Shown piece by piece: positions 49,503 through 60,926 of a stretch of DNA of 64,000 bases (its first letter is position 1; every line of letters starts with the position of its first letter). The stretch is from assembly GCF_000012725.1 (NCBI RefSeq), contig NC_007406.1, positions 1,268,001 through 1,332,000 of the forward strand, given 5' to 3'. The notes under the pieces were generated by a model. It was not told the DNA's origin, did not search any database, and saw only the letters and a program-made list of their open reading frames with translations. A program made the translations under genes and the position numbers. This DNA comes from Nitrobacter winogradskyi Nb-255. GTDB taxonomy: Bacteria; Pseudomonadota; Alphaproteobacteria; Rhizobiales; Xanthobacteraceae.

Positions 49503-51287
49503 TTATGCGGAATGCCGCTGCTCCTCAGGTCGCTCCAGAGACCAGAATACCGACCATGCCGGCAGGCGCACCGGGACCTCTCCTCCCCAGATCGGTCGTC
49601 CCTGCATCGGAGACGTGTCATCCGTCACATTGTGATCCGAAATATTGGCGCGAAGGTGCAACCGCGCGTCGTTGCCCAGCGTCCAGCGTGCGATCAGTAG
49701 ACGATCGTCCTGGCGAAGATCGGCGGATGCGAATTTTGCGTTGCCGAGGTGGGGCATGAGTTCATCCCTGCGAATCCGCAACAGCCGTTTGACCAGGACA
49801 TGACGCGGCGGGCGCTTGCCTTGGTCGGGCCAGTCAAGAACCGCCGCCTCGAATGTGGAGAGCGCGAGGGGATCAGGCACTTCGTCGCCGAACATGTCGT
49901 AGGCTTCAGCGAATTCTCTCCGGCGGCCTGCTCGCACAGCGTCGGCGAGGTCGCCTTTGAAGTCGCAGAAGAACGGGAAGGGCGTGGTCGCTCCCCATTC
50001 CTCGCCCATGAACATCAGCGGCGGCATCGGCGCGAGCAACGTGATCGCAAGAGCGGCTTCGATGGCACGGGCGTCAGCGGACCATTCGAGGCGGTCGCCC
50101 AGCGCGCGGTTGCCGATCTGATCGTGGTTTTGAAGGAAGTTCACGAAAGCGGCCGGGGGCAGCCCCCCGATCCGTTCACCACGAGCCCGTCCGCCGCGAT
50201 GAGCGGAGGGCTCGCCCTGATAGGCGAATCCCGCATGCAGCGTTCGCGCGAGAAGATGGCGTGGATTGTCGGCGTAATCTCCATAATAGCCGTGGCTTTC
50301 CTGAGTGAGCATGACATGCCAGGCGTGATGGTAGTCGTCATTCCACTGGGCGCGATACTTCCCCCCCGGCACACCTGAGGAAGGATCGAGAAGGCTTGCG
50401 CGGTTATCGTCATTCTCAAGCACAAGGTGAATGTGGCGTCTGTCTTGTCGCGCCAGAATTCCGATAGCTCGGCTGATATCGGCCAAGATGGGTGGCTCGC
50501 CCGTCTCCGGGATGGCATGCACCGCGTCGAGGCGAAGACCGTCAAATCGATAATTGGAGAGCCAGTGAAGCGCATTATTGACAGCGAAGGCGCGAACCTC
50601 GGGGACGCGGTAGTCGATCGCTGCTCCCCAGGGCGTCTTCGCATCACAGAAGAACTGCGGTGCATAGCGCGCCAGATAATTTCCCTCTGGCCCGAAGTGG
50701 TTGTAGACGACGTCGAGAAAAACCATCAGGCCACGCAGATGAGCTTGATCGATTAACTCTTTCAGATCGTCCGGCGTGCCGTATACATGATCCGGCGCAT
50801 ACCACAGCGCACCATCATAACCCCAATTTCGCGTTCCCGAGAAGTCCGCGAGCGGCATCAACTCGATGGCGGTGATCCCGGTCGACACCAGATGATCGAG
50901 TTTGTCGATCATGGCACGATAAGTGCCCTCGGGCGTGAAGGCGCCGACATGGCATTCCAGGATGACCGTCTCATGCCAGGGCCGTCCGCGCCAGCCGATT
51001 GCCTTCCAGCGAAAACGGCGGTGGTCGACAAGTTCGCTCCGGCCGAACACATCATCGCGTTGATAGGACGACGCTGGGTCCGGCACGTCCAGCTCGTCAT
51101 CAATCCGGTAGTGATAGCGGGTTCCGGCCTGCGCCGTCGTCACCTCCGCGACGAACCAGCCGCTACCGTCCTTCTCCATCCTATGTGCGGTATCGGTAAC
51201 AACGGCCACTTTGGAGGCCGCAGGCGCCCATAGCCGGAACGTCGCGCCCTCTGGCGTGAGAGCAGGACCGAAGCGGCTGGCGCTCAT
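49503..51287 (-). CDS. treZ: malto-oligosyltrehalose trehalohydrolase
   Basis: 594 residues with an N-terminal carbohydrate-binding domain (TFRLWAPAASKVAVV) and a GH13 barrel. The nucleophile is Asp 254 (FDGLRLDAVHAI), the acid/base Glu 291 (HLVLENDDNR), and the third Asp lies in NFLQNHDQIGNRA. It cleaves trehalose from the end of maltooligosyl trehalose, the product of TreY. It overlaps glgX by 4 nt and is the last gene of the operon. treY is not found in the window. Confidence 0.9.
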   Translation of the reverse strand: MSASRFGPALTPEGATFRLWAPAASKVAVVTDTAHRMEKDGSGWFVAEVTTAQAGTRYHYRIDDELDVPDPASSYQRDDVFGRSELVDHRRFRWKAIGWRGRPWHETVILECHVGAFTPEGTYRAMIDKLDHLVSTGITAIELMPLADFSGTRNWGYDGALWYAPDHVYGTPDDLKELIDQAHLRGLMVFLDVVYNHFGPEGNYLARYAPQFFCDAKTPWGAAIDYRVPEVRAFAVNNALHWLSNYRFDGLRLDAVHAIPETGEPPILADISRAIGILARQDRRHIHLVLENDDNRASLLDPSSGVPGGKYRAQWNDDYHHAWHVMLTQESHGYYGDYADNPRHLLARTLHAGFAYQGEPSAHRGGRARGERIGGLPPAAFVNFLQNHDQIGNRALGDRLEWSADARAIEAALAITLLAPMPPLMFMGEEWGATTPFPFFCDFKGDLADAVRAGRRREFAEAYDMFGDEVPDPLALSTFEAAVLDWPDQGKRPPRHVLVKRLLRIRRDELMPHLGNAKFASADLRQDDRLLIARWTLGNDARLHLRANISDHNVTDDTSPMQGRPIWGGEVPVRLPAWSVFWSLERPEEQRHSA

Positions 51288-53362
51288 CGCTGGCCTGCGA
51301 ACGCGATAACGCTGCGGGGCGGGGCTTGCATCGTCGTGTTAGGGTGGCGTGGAACGCCATCGACATCGTCGTCCGTTGTGTGAAGTACAATTGACCATGT
51401 CTTGTATTCTTCCAGGTTTGGAATCCTGAACTCGATGGGATCAGGCGCGGCGTTGAGAACGACGTAAAGCGCCTGCTCATGTGACTCCACGGGGCCGAGC
51501 ACGTAGGAGAGAAACCTGCCTTCGGGGAAATTCCAGTCGGCCTCTGTCATCTCGTTGCCCTCCGGCGTGAGCCATAGGACGCTGTAGGAACCGTTTATCC
51601 CTTTCGCCGTCACCCATTGGCGTGATCTGATCTGCGCAAAGCGCCTTCTGATCGCGGTAAGATGTCCGACAAAGTCGGTCATGTCGTTTTCCCTATCGCC
51701 AAGATCGCTCCAATCGATCCAGCCGATTTCGTTGTCCTGGCAATAGGCATTATTATTCCCGCTCTGGCTGTTGCCGACCTCGTCGCCCGCAAGAAGAAGC
51801 GGAATACCTTGAGCCAGCAGCAGACACGCGAGCTGGTTCTTGCGGAGCTGTCGGCGGAGCGAAAGGATTGCAGGATCGTCAGTCGGTCCTTCGTGGCCGC
51901 AATTGTTGCTGAGATTATCATTGGAGCCGTCACGATTGTCCTCGCCATTGGCCTCATTGTGCTTCTCGTTATAAGAAAACAGATCCGCCAGGGTGAAGCC
52001 GTCATGGACGGTGACGTGATTGACGCCGGCGCGTGGGGCGCGGTCGTCGTGATTGAAAAGGTCAGATGATCCCGTCATACGACGGCTGACATCGCCGATC
52101 AGGTTTCCTTCACCGGCCCAGTAACGTCGCATCGTGCTCCGATACCGGTCATTCCACTCCGACCATTGCGAAGGAAAGCCGCCGACCTGATAGCCGCCGG
52201 GGCCGACATCCCATGGTTCTGCGACCAGCTTGACGTTAGCGAGAACCGGATCCTGCCGGATCGCATTAAAGAAAGCGCTGTTGCGATCGAAGCCGTGGGC
52301 GCCTCGCGCCAGCGTGCTTGCGAGATCAAAGCGGAAGCCATCGATGTGACAGACCTCGACCCAATAGCGCAGCGAATCCATCACCATCTGCAGCACGCGC
52401 GGATGGGTCAGGTTCAGCGAGTTTCCGGTCCCTGTGAAGTCGTCGTAGTAGCGGGGATCATCCGGCATCAGCCAATAGTAGGAGGCGTTGTCGATGCCGC
52501 GGAATGACAGCGTCGGGCCGAGATGATTTCCCTCCGCCGTATGATTGTAGACGACGTCGAGCATGATCTCGAAGCCGGCGTCATGAAGGCGAGCCACGGT
52601 CATGCGAAACTCGTCCAGCGCCGCGCCTTTCGCGTAGCGCTGTTCCGGCGCGAAGAACGAAAGGGAGTTGTATCCCCAGTAGTTGCTCAGCTTCCGCTCG
52701 ACCAGATGGCGATCGTCGACAAAGCCGTGAACCGGCAGAAGCTCAATCGTCGTGACGCCGAGGCGCCGGAGGTGATCGATCATGGCCGGAGCGGCCAACG
52801 CGCCGTAAGTGCCACGGAGCTCTGGCGCAATATCCATGCGCGTCTTGGTCAGACCTTTGACGTGAGCCTCATAGATGATCGTTTCTTCCCAGGTAGCGTT
52901 GGGCCGCGGTTCACGTCTTCCCCAATTGAACGTCTCGTCGATGACGGTGGCTTTTGGCATGGCGCGGGCGTTGTCGCGTCTGTCGAAGGACAAATCCTCA
53001 CGCGGACTTCCGGCGCGGTAGGCGAAATGTGCGTCGCTCCATACCAATCGCCCGCTGATCTTTTTCGCGTAGGGATCGAGCAGAAGTTTGTGAGGGTTGA
53101 ACCGATGCCCGTGTTGAGGATCGTAGGGACCATAGACACGATAGCCGTAGAGCTGTCCCGGCGCGACATCGTTCAGATAGCAGTGCCAAATGTTTTCAGT
53201 GTGCTCGGGGAGGGCGATGCGCTCGATCTCCCTGCGTCCCTTGCTGTCGAACAGGCATAGCTCAACCTTTTCCGCATGCGCGGAAAAGAGCGCAAAGTTC
53301 GTTCCCCGGCCGTCCCAGGTCGAACCAAGCCGGACGTGTGTGCCCTCCGAGACTCTCATCAT
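51284..53362 (-). CDS. glgX: glycogen debranching enzyme
   Basis: 692 residues, GH13. The N-terminal CBM48 region starts [20 protein letters not shown]. Catalytic motifs: [10 protein letters not shown] (nucleophile Asp), [12 protein letters not shown] (Glu) and [14 protein letters not shown] (Asp). GlgX-type isoamylases remove short branches from limit dextrin after phosphorylase action. Four-nt overlaps with glgB before and treZ after indicate one transcript with coupled translation. The gene is complete and of usual length. Confidence 0.92.
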   Translation of the reverse strand: MMRVSEGTHVRLGSTWDGRGTNFALFSAHAEKVELCLFDSKGRREIERIALPEHTENIWHCYLNDVAPGQLYGYRVYGPYDPQHGHRFNPHKLLLDPYAKKISGRLVWSDAHFAYRAGSPREDLSFDRRDNARAMPKATVIDETFNWGRREPRPNATWEETIIYEAHVKGLTKTRMDIAPELRGTYGALAAPAMIDHLRRLGVTTIELLPVHGFVDDRHLVERKLSNYWGYNSLSFFAPEQRYAKGAALDEFRMTVARLHDAGFEIMLDVVYNHTAEGNHLGPTLSFRGIDNASYYWLMPDDPRYYDDFTGTGNSLNLTHPRVLQMVMDSLRYWVEVCHIDGFRFDLASTLARGAHGFDRNSAFFNAIRQDPVLANVKLVAEPWDVGPGGYQVGGFPSQWSEWNDRYRSTMRRYWAGEGNLIGDVSRRMTGSSDLFNHDDRAPRAGVNHVTVHDGFTLADLFSYNEKHNEANGEDNRDGSNDNLSNNCGHEGPTDDPAILSLRRQLRKNQLACLLLAQGIPLLLAGDEVGNSQSGNNNAYCQDNEIGWIDWSDLGDRENDMTDFVGHLTAIRRRFAQIRSRQWVTAKGINGSYSVLWLTPEGNEMTEADWNFPEGRFLSYVLGPVESHEQALYVVLNAAPDPIEFRIPNLEEYKTWSIVLHTTDDDVDGVPRHPNTTMQAPPRSVIAFAGQR

Positions 53363-55509
53363 GCCGCTTCCGGAACCAGAAAGATCACCCCAAGAGGCGG
53401 CAATGTCAGGACGAGTTCAGGAATGATCTCCCCGGAGGTCTCGATCGCGCCATCGTTTCCGACGTTGCTTCCACCATAATGAGCGGAGTCGGTATTGAGC
53501 GCTTCGCGCCACCGGCCGGTGAAAGGAACGCGTACGCGATAGTCGCGATGGATGGTCGGTGTGAGATTTGCGATTACGAGGCAGCGCGCCCGTCCGCTTG
53601 CGCCCTTCCGCATCCAGGCGAAGACGCTGTGATCTGCGTCGTTGGCTACGATCCATTCGAATCCGGCTGGGTCGCAATCGAATTCGTGCAATGCAGGCAC
53701 CTCGCGATAGAGTTTGTTGAGATCTCGGACCACGGCCTGGACTCCTTGGTGACGGGCTTGATCGAGAAGGTGCCAGTCGAGCGCATGGTCGTGGTTCCAT
53801 TCGCGTTCCTGACCGAACTCCGCCCCCATGAACATCAGCTTCTTGCCGGGATGACCGAACATGAAAGCGTAGTAGGCGCGCAAGTTCGCGAACCGCTGCC
53901 AATCGTCGCCCGGCATTCGGCCGAGAATTGAGCGTTTTCCGTGCACTACCTCGTCATGCGAGAGCGGGAGAATGAAGTTCTCCGAGAAGGCATAGTGCAG
54001 CCCGAACAGGATCTGATCATGGTGGTGCTTGCGGTGAATCGGATCCTTTTCAAAATAGCTCAACGTGTCGTGCATCCAGCCCATGTTCCATTTGTAGCCG
54101 AACCCTAAACCACCGAATTCGATCGGTCGCGATACCTGGGGCCAGGCTGTCGATTCTTCCGCCACCGTTGTGGCGTTCGGAAACCGGCCAAACACCTCTC
54201 TATTAAATCGGCGAAGAAACTCGATGGCTTCGAGATTCTCCCGGCCGCCGTGCTTGTTCGGAATCCATCCGCCTTCCGGACGGCTGTAATCCAGATAGAG
54301 CATCGACGCGACGGCATCGACGCGAAGGCCATCGATGCCGTACCGATCGAGCCAGAACAGTGCATTGGCGACGAGGAAATTGACAACTTCGGTGCGGCCA
54401 TAGTTGTAGATCAGGGTATCCCAATCGAGATGACGGCCCTGTAATGGATTGGCGTGTTCGTACAGCGACGTTCCGTCAAACCGGCCGAGCCCGTGCGGGT
54501 CATCGGGAAAATGGCCGGGCACCCAGTCCAGCAAGAGACCAAGACCCTCGCGATGGCAGGCATCGATCAGATGTGCGAAATCTTCGGGCGATCCGAAGCG
54601 GCTGGTCGGGGCGTAAAGGCCAGTCGGCTGATATCCCCAGGATCCGTCGAACGGATGCTCGTTCACCGGCATCAGCTCGATATGAGTGAAACCGAGCTCT
54701 CGCACATAGTCCGGCAGGGTTTCGGCCAGCTCGCGATAGGATAGCCAGCGATTACCGTCGCTACGGCGCCATGACCCGAGATGAACTTCATAGATCGAGA
54801 TCGGCACGCCGCGTGCATTGATCGTGGCGGCGAGCGGAGTCGGGCGCGGCAGCCTCGCCTGGTCGAATATGATCGACGCCGTGTTCGGTCGCACCTCGGC
54901 CGCGAACGCCATCGGATCGGATTTCAGCGGAAGCAGGGAGCCATCCTGAGCCGTGATCGCGAACTTGTAGCGATCGCCCGCCCGCGCACCGGGGATGAAC
55001 AGTTCCCAATATCCGTTACCGCGCACGCGCATAGGATGTCGGCGTCGATCCCAGAAGTTGAAATCACCGACAACCGCCACGGCTCGCGCGTTCGGCGCGA
55101 GCACGACGAACCCTGCTCCGTCCACGCCTTCCATCGCCATGGGATGAGCGCCCAGCTTGTCGTAGATCCGCTGGTGCGTGCCTTCGCCAAGCAGATAGAG
55201 GTCGAAATCATCTAAGATAGGGGGAAAGCGATAAGGATCCTCCAGTTCAACCAGATCGGCGCCATACCTGGCGCGAAGACGATAGCGCTCCGCCCGGTCC
55301 GGCAGGTCGCCAAGGAAAAGCCCGGCGTCATGAATGCGCGTCAAGATGATCTCTTCGCCCGTCTCATCAATAAGGCGAACTTCCGACGCATCGGGGAGAT
55401 AGACGCGAACCACCTTGCGATCCGTCTCGCGATGACAGCCAAGATAGTGAAAGGGATCGGAATGCCGCCCTTCAACGATGGCGCGCGCTTCCGAGGACAG
55501 TTCTGTCAT
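53359..55509 (-). CDS. glgB: 1,4-alpha-glucan branching enzyme
   Basis: 716 residues, GH13. The N-terminal CBM48 half contains [20 protein letters not shown]. Catalytic motifs: [17 protein letters not shown] (nucleophile Asp), [15 protein letters not shown] (Glu) and [14 protein letters not shown] (Asp). It makes alpha-1,6 branches in the glucan extended by GlgE. It overlaps treS and glgX by 4 nt each. Confidence 0.94.
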   Translation of the reverse strand: MTELSSEARAIVEGRHSDPFHYLGCHRETDRKVVRVYLPDASEVRLIDETGEEIILTRIHDAGLFLGDLPDRAERYRLRARYGADLVELEDPYRFPPILDDFDLYLLGEGTHQRIYDKLGAHPMAMEGVDGAGFVVLAPNARAVAVVGDFNFWDRRRHPMRVRGNGYWELFIPGARAGDRYKFAITAQDGSLLPLKSDPMAFAAEVRPNTASIIFDQARLPRPTPLAATINARGVPISIYEVHLGSWRRSDGNRWLSYRELAETLPDYVRELGFTHIELMPVNEHPFDGSWGYQPTGLYAPTSRFGSPEDFAHLIDACHREGLGLLLDWVPGHFPDDPHGLGRFDGTSLYEHANPLQGRHLDWDTLIYNYGRTEVVNFLVANALFWLDRYGIDGLRVDAVASMLYLDYSRPEGGWIPNKHGGRENLEAIEFLRRFNREVFGRFPNATTVAEESTAWPQVSRPIEFGGLGFGYKWNMGWMHDTLSYFEKDPIHRKHHHDQILFGLHYAFSENFILPLSHDEVVHGKRSILGRMPGDDWQRFANLRAYYAFMFGHPGKKLMFMGAEFGQEREWNHDHALDWHLLDQARHQGVQAVVRDLNKLYREVPALHEFDCDPAGFEWIVANDADHSVFAWMRKGASGRARCLVIANLTPTIHRDYRVRVPFTGRWREALNTDSAHYGGSNVGNDGAIETSGEIIPELVLTLPPLGVIFLVPEAA

Positions 55510-58500
55510 GCACGATCTCGTTTATCGTTGCGCAGTACCCGTAATGCGCCATCCAGCGCGACACGTAGCCAATCCGGCCGATGCGCCAACTCGTAGTCGA
55601 TCTCATAAAGGGCCTTCTCGAGCAGGAAAAATCGCAGCATCCCTTCGCTCTCGTCGTTATCCTGCGGCCATAGTCGAGAATCGGACATTGCTTCACGATA
55701 GGCGATCAGAAAAGTCTGCGTCGCCTCGTCGCGCCATGCTGATAAGGCCTCTGCCAGTCGTCCATCGTCGTCCACCTCGGTTTTCAGAACGCGTTGTTGC
55801 GCCGAGGTCACGGAATAATCGATGGATCTGATCAGCCCTGCGACGTCACGAGCCGCCGGCGCCTTCATGCGCCGCTCAGAAAGACTTCGCCGCGGTTCGC
55901 CTTCGAAGTCGATAATAAAGACGTCGTCGCGAACGACGAGAACCTGTCCGAGATGAAAGTCACCGTGATGCCGAATACTGTACATCTGAATCGATGACGG
56001 CAGCAGCCCGGCGAGTAAACCATGCAGGGCTGGACGGAGACTCTGGATCTCTTCGACGAGAATCCGATCCGATTCCGAAAGCCTGGCTTGAGCCAGGCGG
56101 TCAAACGTCTTCTCCGCGCGTGCCGTAAGGCGATCGATAAAATGCGCGACATCCGACGCGTTTACTGGCTCGGGACGAAAATCCTCGATATCACCACGGC
56201 TGGCCAGCGCCACATGCATCTCCGCGACACGCTTGCCGAGCTGCATCATGTAGCGCTGATAGGCTGCTTTCTCCTCAAGCGCCGGAGCGGTATCGATCGC
56301 GCCGACAAGCCGTTGCTCGTCGATGAAACGGTCCAGCGCGGCGCTGCTGATGGTCCATGCGTCCCCCTGGTTGCCGACGAAAGCATGGACAATAGCGACG
56401 GCGGCATGGACATCAGGTCCCGTCAGTTCGACGCTGCCGAGCAAGGCGGGCGTATTGGCATATCCGGCCACATCAGTCAGAAAACGTCCCACCTCCACTT
56501 CAGGATTGATGCCATTCTCAAGCTTTCGGTAAAGCTTGACCACAAACTTCTGATCCACCAGCGCCGTGCTGTTCGACTGTTCGGTTTGAACCGGTCTCAC
56601 GTTCTCGATCGGTTCCTCCGTGATCGAGGCCAGCCGCTCCGTGGGAATGTAAGAGATCTGTAAGTTACCTCCCTCGAAGGTCGCACGTTGACGCAGACCT
56701 TCGATGATGCCCGTGATCAGGCCGCTCTCATAGGCGGCGTCGATCAGCGTTCCCTCCCGCGAGCCTTGCCGCACAGCGGCAACGTTTCTAGCGTCATAGT
56801 TCTTGCGATCGAGCCGATCCCACCTGATTTGGATCGGCATCGCATATCGCCCTGTCTGTCCGCGATGGGTGACGTCGAAGATCGACAGCCATGGCCTTGA
56901 AACCTGGTCTTTCGTGAGCGGTATCGCCGCCGGCACGCGCGCGGTGATTGCGCCGGCGGATCGCTCGGGGAACCAGCGCGAGCGGGCGAGATGAGATGGC
57001 AGAACATCACGCTCGAAGATCGAGCGTGTCCGCGCCAGCGACATCCAGGTCGCACCCTGGGGCACGACGAGCGTCTCATAGTCCGGCACGATCACGGCAG
57101 CGACGTTCGGAGACGGTGGCTTTTCATTCAGGCGGAACCAGTAGAATCCATAGGGTGCGAGCGTGATCAGGTACGGAAGTTCGCCAATATCGGGAAAGGT
57201 CGTCCGTCCCAGCATTTCAAGAGGCGAGCGGCCTTTCCAATGCGATAGATCGAGTTCGGAAGCCTGCGCGGATCGCGACAGATTGGCGACGCAGAGTACG
57301 GCCTCGTCGCCATGCTGCCTCAGATAAGCGAGAACGCTGCGATTCGACGAACGAACGAAGGCCATCGTTCCCCGGCCGAAAACGTGACTGGATTTTCGCA
57401 CCGAAATCAGCTTCTTCATCCAGCTCAGTAATGAGGACAGACTTCGCGATTGCGATTCGACATTCACGGACTCATAGCCGTAGACGGCGTCCATGACGGG
57501 AGGCGCATAAAGCCGCGCGGGATCGCATCGAGAAAATCCACCGTTGCGATCCGAAGTCCATTGCATCGGAGTGCGTACGCCGTTGCGGTCGCCCAGGTAG
57601 ATGTTGTCACCCATTCCGATCTCGTCGCCGTAGTAGATGATCGGCGTTCCCGGAAGCGACATCAACAATGAGTTCATCAGCTCGATCTTGCGGCGGTCGT
57701 TATCCATCAACGGAGCGAGGCGGCGCCGAATGCCGAGGTTGATGCGCGCACGAGGATCCGCTGCATAGGTCGACCATAGATAGTCGCGCTCGATATCGGT
57801 CACCATTTCGAGCGTCAGCTCGTCATGGTTTCGTAGAAACATCGCCCATTGACAGTTGTCGGGAATGTCGGGCGTCTGCCTCAGAATGTCTGTGATCGGA
57901 AAGCGGTCTTCCTGGGCGATCGCCATGTAGATGCGCGGCATCAAGGGGAAGTGATAGGCCATGTGGCACTCATCGCCGTCCCCGAAATAGAACTGAACAT
58001 CCTCCGGCCATTGGTTGGCCTCGGCGAGAAGAACCTTTCCCTTGGCGTAAGAATCAAGCGCTGCTCGGATATGTTTGATCACCGCATGGGTTTCGGGAAG
58101 ATTCTCGTTGTTGGTTCCCTCGCGCTCGCAAAGATACGGAATTGCATCCAGTCGAAACCCGTCGACGCCAGTGTCGAGCCATCTTTTCATCACCTGAATG
58201 ACAGCTCTGACGACGCGAGGGTTGTCGAAGTTCAGGTCTGGTTGATGACTGAAGAAGCGATGCCAATAGTAGGCGTTGGCTTCGGAATCCCAGGCCCAGT
58301 TTGATTTCTCGGTGTCGGTGAAGATGATCCGGGTTCCCTGATACTTCTTGTCTGTGTTGCTCCAGACATACCAGTTGCGCGCGCTTGATCCGGCAGGACT
58401 TCGCTGGGCACGTTTGAACCATCTGTGCTGATCGGACGTATGATTGATCACGAGCTCGGTAATCACGCGCAGGCCGCGTCGTTTTGCTTCCGAGATGAAT

Positions 58501-58790
58501 CGGCGAAAGTCCTTCATGGTGCCGAAATCGGGATTGACAGAGCCGTAATCCGCAATGTCGTATCCGTCGTCGCGCCCCGGCGATGGATAGAACGGCAACA
58601 GCCACAGCGCGGTGACGCCGAGTTCCTGAAGGTAGTCGAGCTTGTTGGTGAGACCGACGAAGTCACCGATTCCGTCGTTGTTGCTGTCGGCGAATGCCTT
58701 GACGTGAAGCTGATAGATAATAGCGTCCTTGTACCAGAGATCGTCGGTCTGGACGTATCTATCAGCATCGATATGCGACATTTCATTCAT
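55506..58790 (-). CDS. treS: trehalose synthase fused to maltokinase
   Basis: 1094 residues, two enzymes in one chain. The N-terminal 550 or so is GH13 trehalose synthase ([20 protein letters not shown] at the start; nucleophile in [10 protein letters not shown], Glu in [12 protein letters not shown], Asp in [12 protein letters not shown]), which interconverts trehalose and maltose. The C-terminal half is a Pep2/Mak maltokinase, with the kinase catalytic loop [10 protein letters not shown] and the metal site [10 protein letters not shown], giving maltose-1-phosphate for GlgE. The fusion is common in proteobacteria. A later start at 58781 is possible. It overlaps glgB by 4 nt and starts 9 nt after glgE. 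Confidence 0.93.
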   Translation of the reverse strand: MNEMSHIDADRYVQTDDLWYKDAIIYQLHVKAFADSNNDGIGDFVGLTNKLDYLQELGVTALWLLPFYPSPGRDDGYDIADYGSVNPDFGTMKDFRRFISEAKRRGLRVITELVINHTSDQHRWFKRAQRSPAGSSARNWYVWSNTDKKYQGTRIIFTDTEKSNWAWDSEANAYYWHRFFSHQPDLNFDNPRVVRAVIQVMKRWLDTGVDGFRLDAIPYLCEREGTNNENLPETHAVIKHIRAALDSYAKGKVLLAEANQWPEDVQFYFGDGDECHMAYHFPLMPRIYMAIAQEDRFPITDILRQTPDIPDNCQWAMFLRNHDELTLEMVTDIERDYLWSTYAADPRARINLGIRRRLAPLMDNDRRKIELMNSLLMSLPGTPIIYYGDEIGMGDNIYLGDRNGVRTPMQWTSDRNGGFSRCDPARLYAPPVMDAVYGYESVNVESQSRSLSSLLSWMKKLISVRKSSHVFGRGTMAFVRSSNRSVLAYLRQHGDEAVLCVANLSRSAQASELDLSHWKGRSPLEMLGRTTFPDIGELPYLITLAPYGFYWFRLNEKPPSPNVAAVIVPDYETLVVPQGATWMSLARTRSIFERDVLPSHLARSRWFPERSAGAITARVPAAIPLTKDQVSRPWLSIFDVTHRGQTGRYAMPIQIRWDRLDRKNYDARNVAAVRQGSREGTLIDAAYESGLITGIIEGLRQRATFEGGNLQISYIPTERLASITEEPIENVRPVQTEQSNSTALVDQKFVVKLYRKLENGINPEVEVGRFLTDVAGYANTPALLGSVELTGPDVHAAVAIVHAFVGNQGDAWTISSAALDRFIDEQRLVGAIDTAPALEEKAAYQRYMMQLGKRVAEMHVALASRGDIEDFRPEPVNASDVAHFIDRLTARAEKTFDRLAQARLSESDRILVEEIQSLRPALHGLLAGLLPSSIQMYSIRHHGDFHLGQVLVVRDDVFIIDFEGEPRRSLSERRMKAPAARDVAGLIRSIDYSVTSAQQRVLKTEVDDDGRLAEALSAWRDEATQTFLIAYREAMSDSRLWPQDNDESEGMLRFFLLEKALYEIDYELAHRPDWLRVALDGALRVLRNDKRDRA

Positions 58791-58799
58791 AATCGAGCC

Positions 58800-60773
58800 T
58801 CACGCCAGACATCGAAACAACAGCGCGGGATCGCGTAATGGATCGATCCTCAGGCGAACGCCGCCCCATTCAATGGCGTGACGTTCGCAGGTCATGAGGT
58901 TCTCGAGTGCGACGGGAGGTCCTGATCCGTCCGCGGTCTCTACCCGAATTGAATCAAGCGGCAGCCAGAACTCACAGCTTTCACGCGAAAGCGTGATGGC
59001 GACGACGATCGTGTTGTGACCCTCGGCGGATTGCTTGGCAAAAGCGATGATCTGATCGTTGTCGATCGGAATAAATATCAGATTTCTGGTCTGTAGAAGT
59101 GCTGGATTGGCACGTCGTGCCCGATTAAGAGCCGCGATGTAGGATTTGATGTTTCCGGAGGCGTCCCAGTCGCGGACTTTGATCTCGTACTTTTCGGAGT
59201 TGAGGTATTCTTCCCGCCCTGGGATCGCCTCATGCTCCAGAAGCTCAAATCCGTTATAGATTCCGTAGTTGCTCGACAGCGTTGCAGCCAGGGCGACCCG
59301 AGACTTGAACATCCAAGGCTCGCCACCTTGCAGATGATAGGGAAGGATGTCCGGCGTGCTGACGAAAAAGTTCGGCCGATAGTAGTCTCGTTCGGGATAT
59401 CCGGTCAGTTCGTTGAGATACGATTCTATCTCCCACCTCCGGGTTCGCCAGGTAAAGTAAGTATACGATTGCGTGAAGCCTAGCTTGGCGAGACCCTTCA
59501 TGACCTTGGGACGGGTGAACGCTTCGGCGAGGAAGATGACGCCCGGGTCTTTCGCTTGAACTTCATGGATCAACCATTCCCAGAAGTTGAGCGGTTTGGT
59601 GTGCGGATTATCGATCCGAAAGATGCGCACGCCCTGATTGACCCAGAACAGGATAACGTCGCGAAGCGCGTTCCACAGTGAACCAGCGTCCTCACAACCA
59701 AAATCAGGATTGACAATATCCTCGTACTTTTTGGGAGGGTTTTCCGCATAACGCATCGAACCATCCGGACGCCGCTTGAACCAGTCTGGGTGCTGGGTGA
59801 GCCATGGATGATCGGGCGAACATTGCACAGCGATATCGAGTGCGACCTCCATACTATGAGTCTTGCAGGCGGCGATCAGTTCGCGGAAGTCGTCGAAGCT
59901 GCCGAGGTCGGGATGAATCGCATCGTGCCCACCTTCCGGGGAGCCGATGGCGTAAGGGCTTCCGGGGTCACCTTCGGCGGCTATCAACGCATTGTTGCGA
60001 CCCTTCCGGTTGGCCTTACCGATGGGATGAATCGGAGTGAAGTAAAGGACATCAAATCCCATCGCCGCGATATCGGGCAGCCGGGCCATGCAATCCCGGA
60101 AGGTGCCGTGCTGGCCGGGAACGGTGCTCTGGCTCCGAGGCACCATCTCGTACCAAGCACCTGCGACGGCGAGGGAGCGATCGATTGTCAGCGGGTAGAG
60201 CCGCGAGCGCGTGAGATCGGACCGGACGCAGCCTTCGGCCATGGCGCTCGTCAGTTCCGGCACGAGCAGGCTTGAGGGATCCCCCCTATGAAGAAAGTCT
60301 TCGCATTGACGGAGGATGATCGCTGTCGCCTCCTTGCCGCCATACTGCGCGCGCGTCAGCAGCGCGGCCCCTTCGAGCGCATCGAGGGCGACATCCTGGC
60401 CAGCCTTCTGCTTAAGTTCGAAATCACGCTTCCATGTAGCGAATTCGTCGGTCCAGGCCTCGATGGCGTAGACGTAGCGCCCTGGCTCGGCCGGCTTGAA
60501 ACTGCCGAACCAGCGATCATTGTCGTGCAGGGTCATCGCCGACCGTTTCCAATCACGATCCTGCTCACGCCGCCAGATCAATTGCGCGGCGATGACATCG
60601 TGCCCGCTACGGAATATGTCCGCCCAGACATCCACCGTGTCGCCAGCAAGGCGCTTGACGGGGAAGCGTCCGGCGTCAATGCAAGGATAAACATCTTCGA
60701 TATGAAACGCGCCGGCGGTTGCGCCTTCTTCGCCTGCACGCAAAGGCATGTTTTTCTGCGTCGATACGGACAT
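58800..60773 (-). CDS. glgE: alpha-1,4-glucan:maltose-1-phosphate maltosyltransferase
   Basis: 657 residues, GH13_3. The N-terminal beta domain carries FPVKRLAGDTVDVWADIFRS. Catalytic motifs: VRIFRIDNPHTKPLNFWEWL (nucleophile Asp), PGVIFLAEAFTRPKVM (Glu) and a GEPWMFKSRVALAATLSS block. It transfers maltosyl units from maltose-1-phosphate onto linear glucan. It heads the minus-strand operon. The 153-bp gap to the divergent malQ gene must hold both promoters, though I see no strong consensus. Confidence 0.93.
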   Translation of the reverse strand: MSVSTQKNMPLRAGEEGATAGAFHIEDVYPCIDAGRFPVKRLAGDTVDVWADIFRSGHDVIAAQLIWRREQDRDWKRSAMTLHDNDRWFGSFKPAEPGRYVYAIEAWTDEFATWKRDFELKQKAGQDVALDALEGAALLTRAQYGGKEATAIILRQCEDFLHRGDPSSLLVPELTSAMAEGCVRSDLTRSRLYPLTIDRSLAVAGAWYEMVPRSQSTVPGQHGTFRDCMARLPDIAAMGFDVLYFTPIHPIGKANRKGRNNALIAAEGDPGSPYAIGSPEGGHDAIHPDLGSFDDFRELIAACKTHSMEVALDIAVQCSPDHPWLTQHPDWFKRRPDGSMRYAENPPKKYEDIVNPDFGCEDAGSLWNALRDVILFWVNQGVRIFRIDNPHTKPLNFWEWLIHEVQAKDPGVIFLAEAFTRPKVMKGLAKLGFTQSYTYFTWRTRRWEIESYLNELTGYPERDYYRPNFFVSTPDILPYHLQGGEPWMFKSRVALAATLSSNYGIYNGFELLEHEAIPGREEYLNSEKYEIKVRDWDASGNIKSYIAALNRARRANPALLQTRNLIFIPIDNDQIIAFAKQSAEGHNTIVVAITLSRESCEFWLPLDSIRVETADGSGPPVALENLMTCERHAIEWGGVRLRIDPLRDPALLFRCLA

Positions 60774-60926
60774 TGATGCGCCGCGCTAACCTGCTGGATG
60801 GAATGAAGGACCCGCGAAAACAACCTCGGCGTCGCAAGAAAGTTCCCGGCGGAACCGCCAGTTTGCTTCCGAGTTTGTTCCTCTGTGAGGAGCCTGGCAC
60901 CAATGCCCTCAGGTTCAGGGTCGGGG

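Noticed and set aside
49388-49621. 77-codon minus-strand frame downstream of treZ
   Set aside because: Overlaps the end of treZ in another frame and the repeat-rich gap; no supporting signal.
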